64,000 bases of DNA, taken from contig CBDAVS010000016.1 in assembly GCA_965201085.1 (NCBI GenBank), positions 124,001 to 188,000 on the forward strand. The letters run 5' to 3'. This stretch comes from JAPOUP01 sp965201085. Lineage in GTDB: Bacteria; Pseudomonadota; Alphaproteobacteria; Rhodobacterales; Rhodobacteraceae. Position numbers and translations under genes: made by a program. The notes beneath the pieces were generated by a model. That model had not been told where the DNA came from, did no database searches, and was given only the letters and a program-made list of their open reading frames with translations. This document shows, piece after piece, positions 63,967 through 64,000 of this stretch (its first letter is position 1; the number at the start of each line of letters is the position of its first letter).

Positions 63967-64000
63967 ATTGTAATCCTTTTGGCTTATATTTTGAAACTAT

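Noticed and set aside
1..64000. CRISPR arrays, rRNA operons or integrated prophage
   Set aside because: No regularly spaced direct repeats and no rRNA sequence were seen. Phage-like genes are limited to the isolated Gp37/Gp68 and integrase pseudogenes.

Overview
The window is alphaproteobacterial chromosome, most like Rhodobacterales. Three things point there: the regB / senC / regA / ahcY redox-regulation neighbourhood, the rpsT-dnaA-dnaN-recF-gyrB replication-origin-type cluster, and the ubiE-ubiB / mutM / enoyl-CoA hydratase block. Housekeeping genes are intact and GC-rich. The DNA between them is full of insertion sequences and broken genes, which suggests a genome in recent reduction or one with a burst of transposition. 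The taxonomic and lifestyle reading is inference.

Layout. 1-5.1 kb: 5' part of rlmN, then an IS5-type element, an ISNCY/IS4 chimera, and ruined rpn and Gp37/Gp68 genes. 5.2-10.2 kb: RegB kinase divergent from SenC and RegA, an HD hydrolase and AhcY. 10.6-14.5 kb: fluoroacetate-dehalogenase-like hydrolase, an inverted-repeat-bounded GC-rich element, a HAD type II dehalogenase, rpe and aroQ. 14.8-18.3 kb: an apbE gene split by an IS66 element. 18.3-22.5 kb: a form II CO-dehydrogenase-like molybdenum hydroxylase operon (coxG-S-L-M order of transcription). 22.8-26.5 kb: a graveyard (hybrid kinase, ankyrin protein, integrase, IS30, IS5 fragment). 26.9-33.6 kb: tRNA-Trp, qmcA-nfeD, a phosphotransferase, ubiE-ubiB, mutM and an enoyl-CoA hydratase. 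33.6-39.5 kb: an IS island ending in an IS1595-type transposon that carries a Panacea (SocA-like) gene and has an ISNCY element nested in its right end. 40.3-50.3 kb: rpsT, dnaA, dnaN, recF, lysE-type exporter, gyrB and an EF-G paralogue. 50.4-53.3 kb: a second IS1595-type transposon with 25-bp inverted repeats and a perfect 8-bp target duplication. It carries a DNA methyltransferase-nuclease fusion gene and a 54-residue ORF. 54.2-64.0 kb: a sugar-acid uptake and catabolism operon (aldolase-type lyase, enolase-superfamily enzyme, complete ABC importer, NAD-dependent epimerase/dehydrogenase, IclR-SMP30 fusion, SDR).

How the parts work together. RegB/RegA is a global redox switch, and SenC is its usual partner in cytochrome oxidase copper supply. 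UbiE/UbiB make the ubiquinone that RegB is thought to sense. The final operon looks like a self-contained import, oxidation, lactone opening, dehydration and cleavage route for a sugar acid, with the regulator fused to the lactonase. The most unusual material is the pair of IS1595-type transposons, which share a transposase type but carry different defence or toxin-antitoxin-like cargo.
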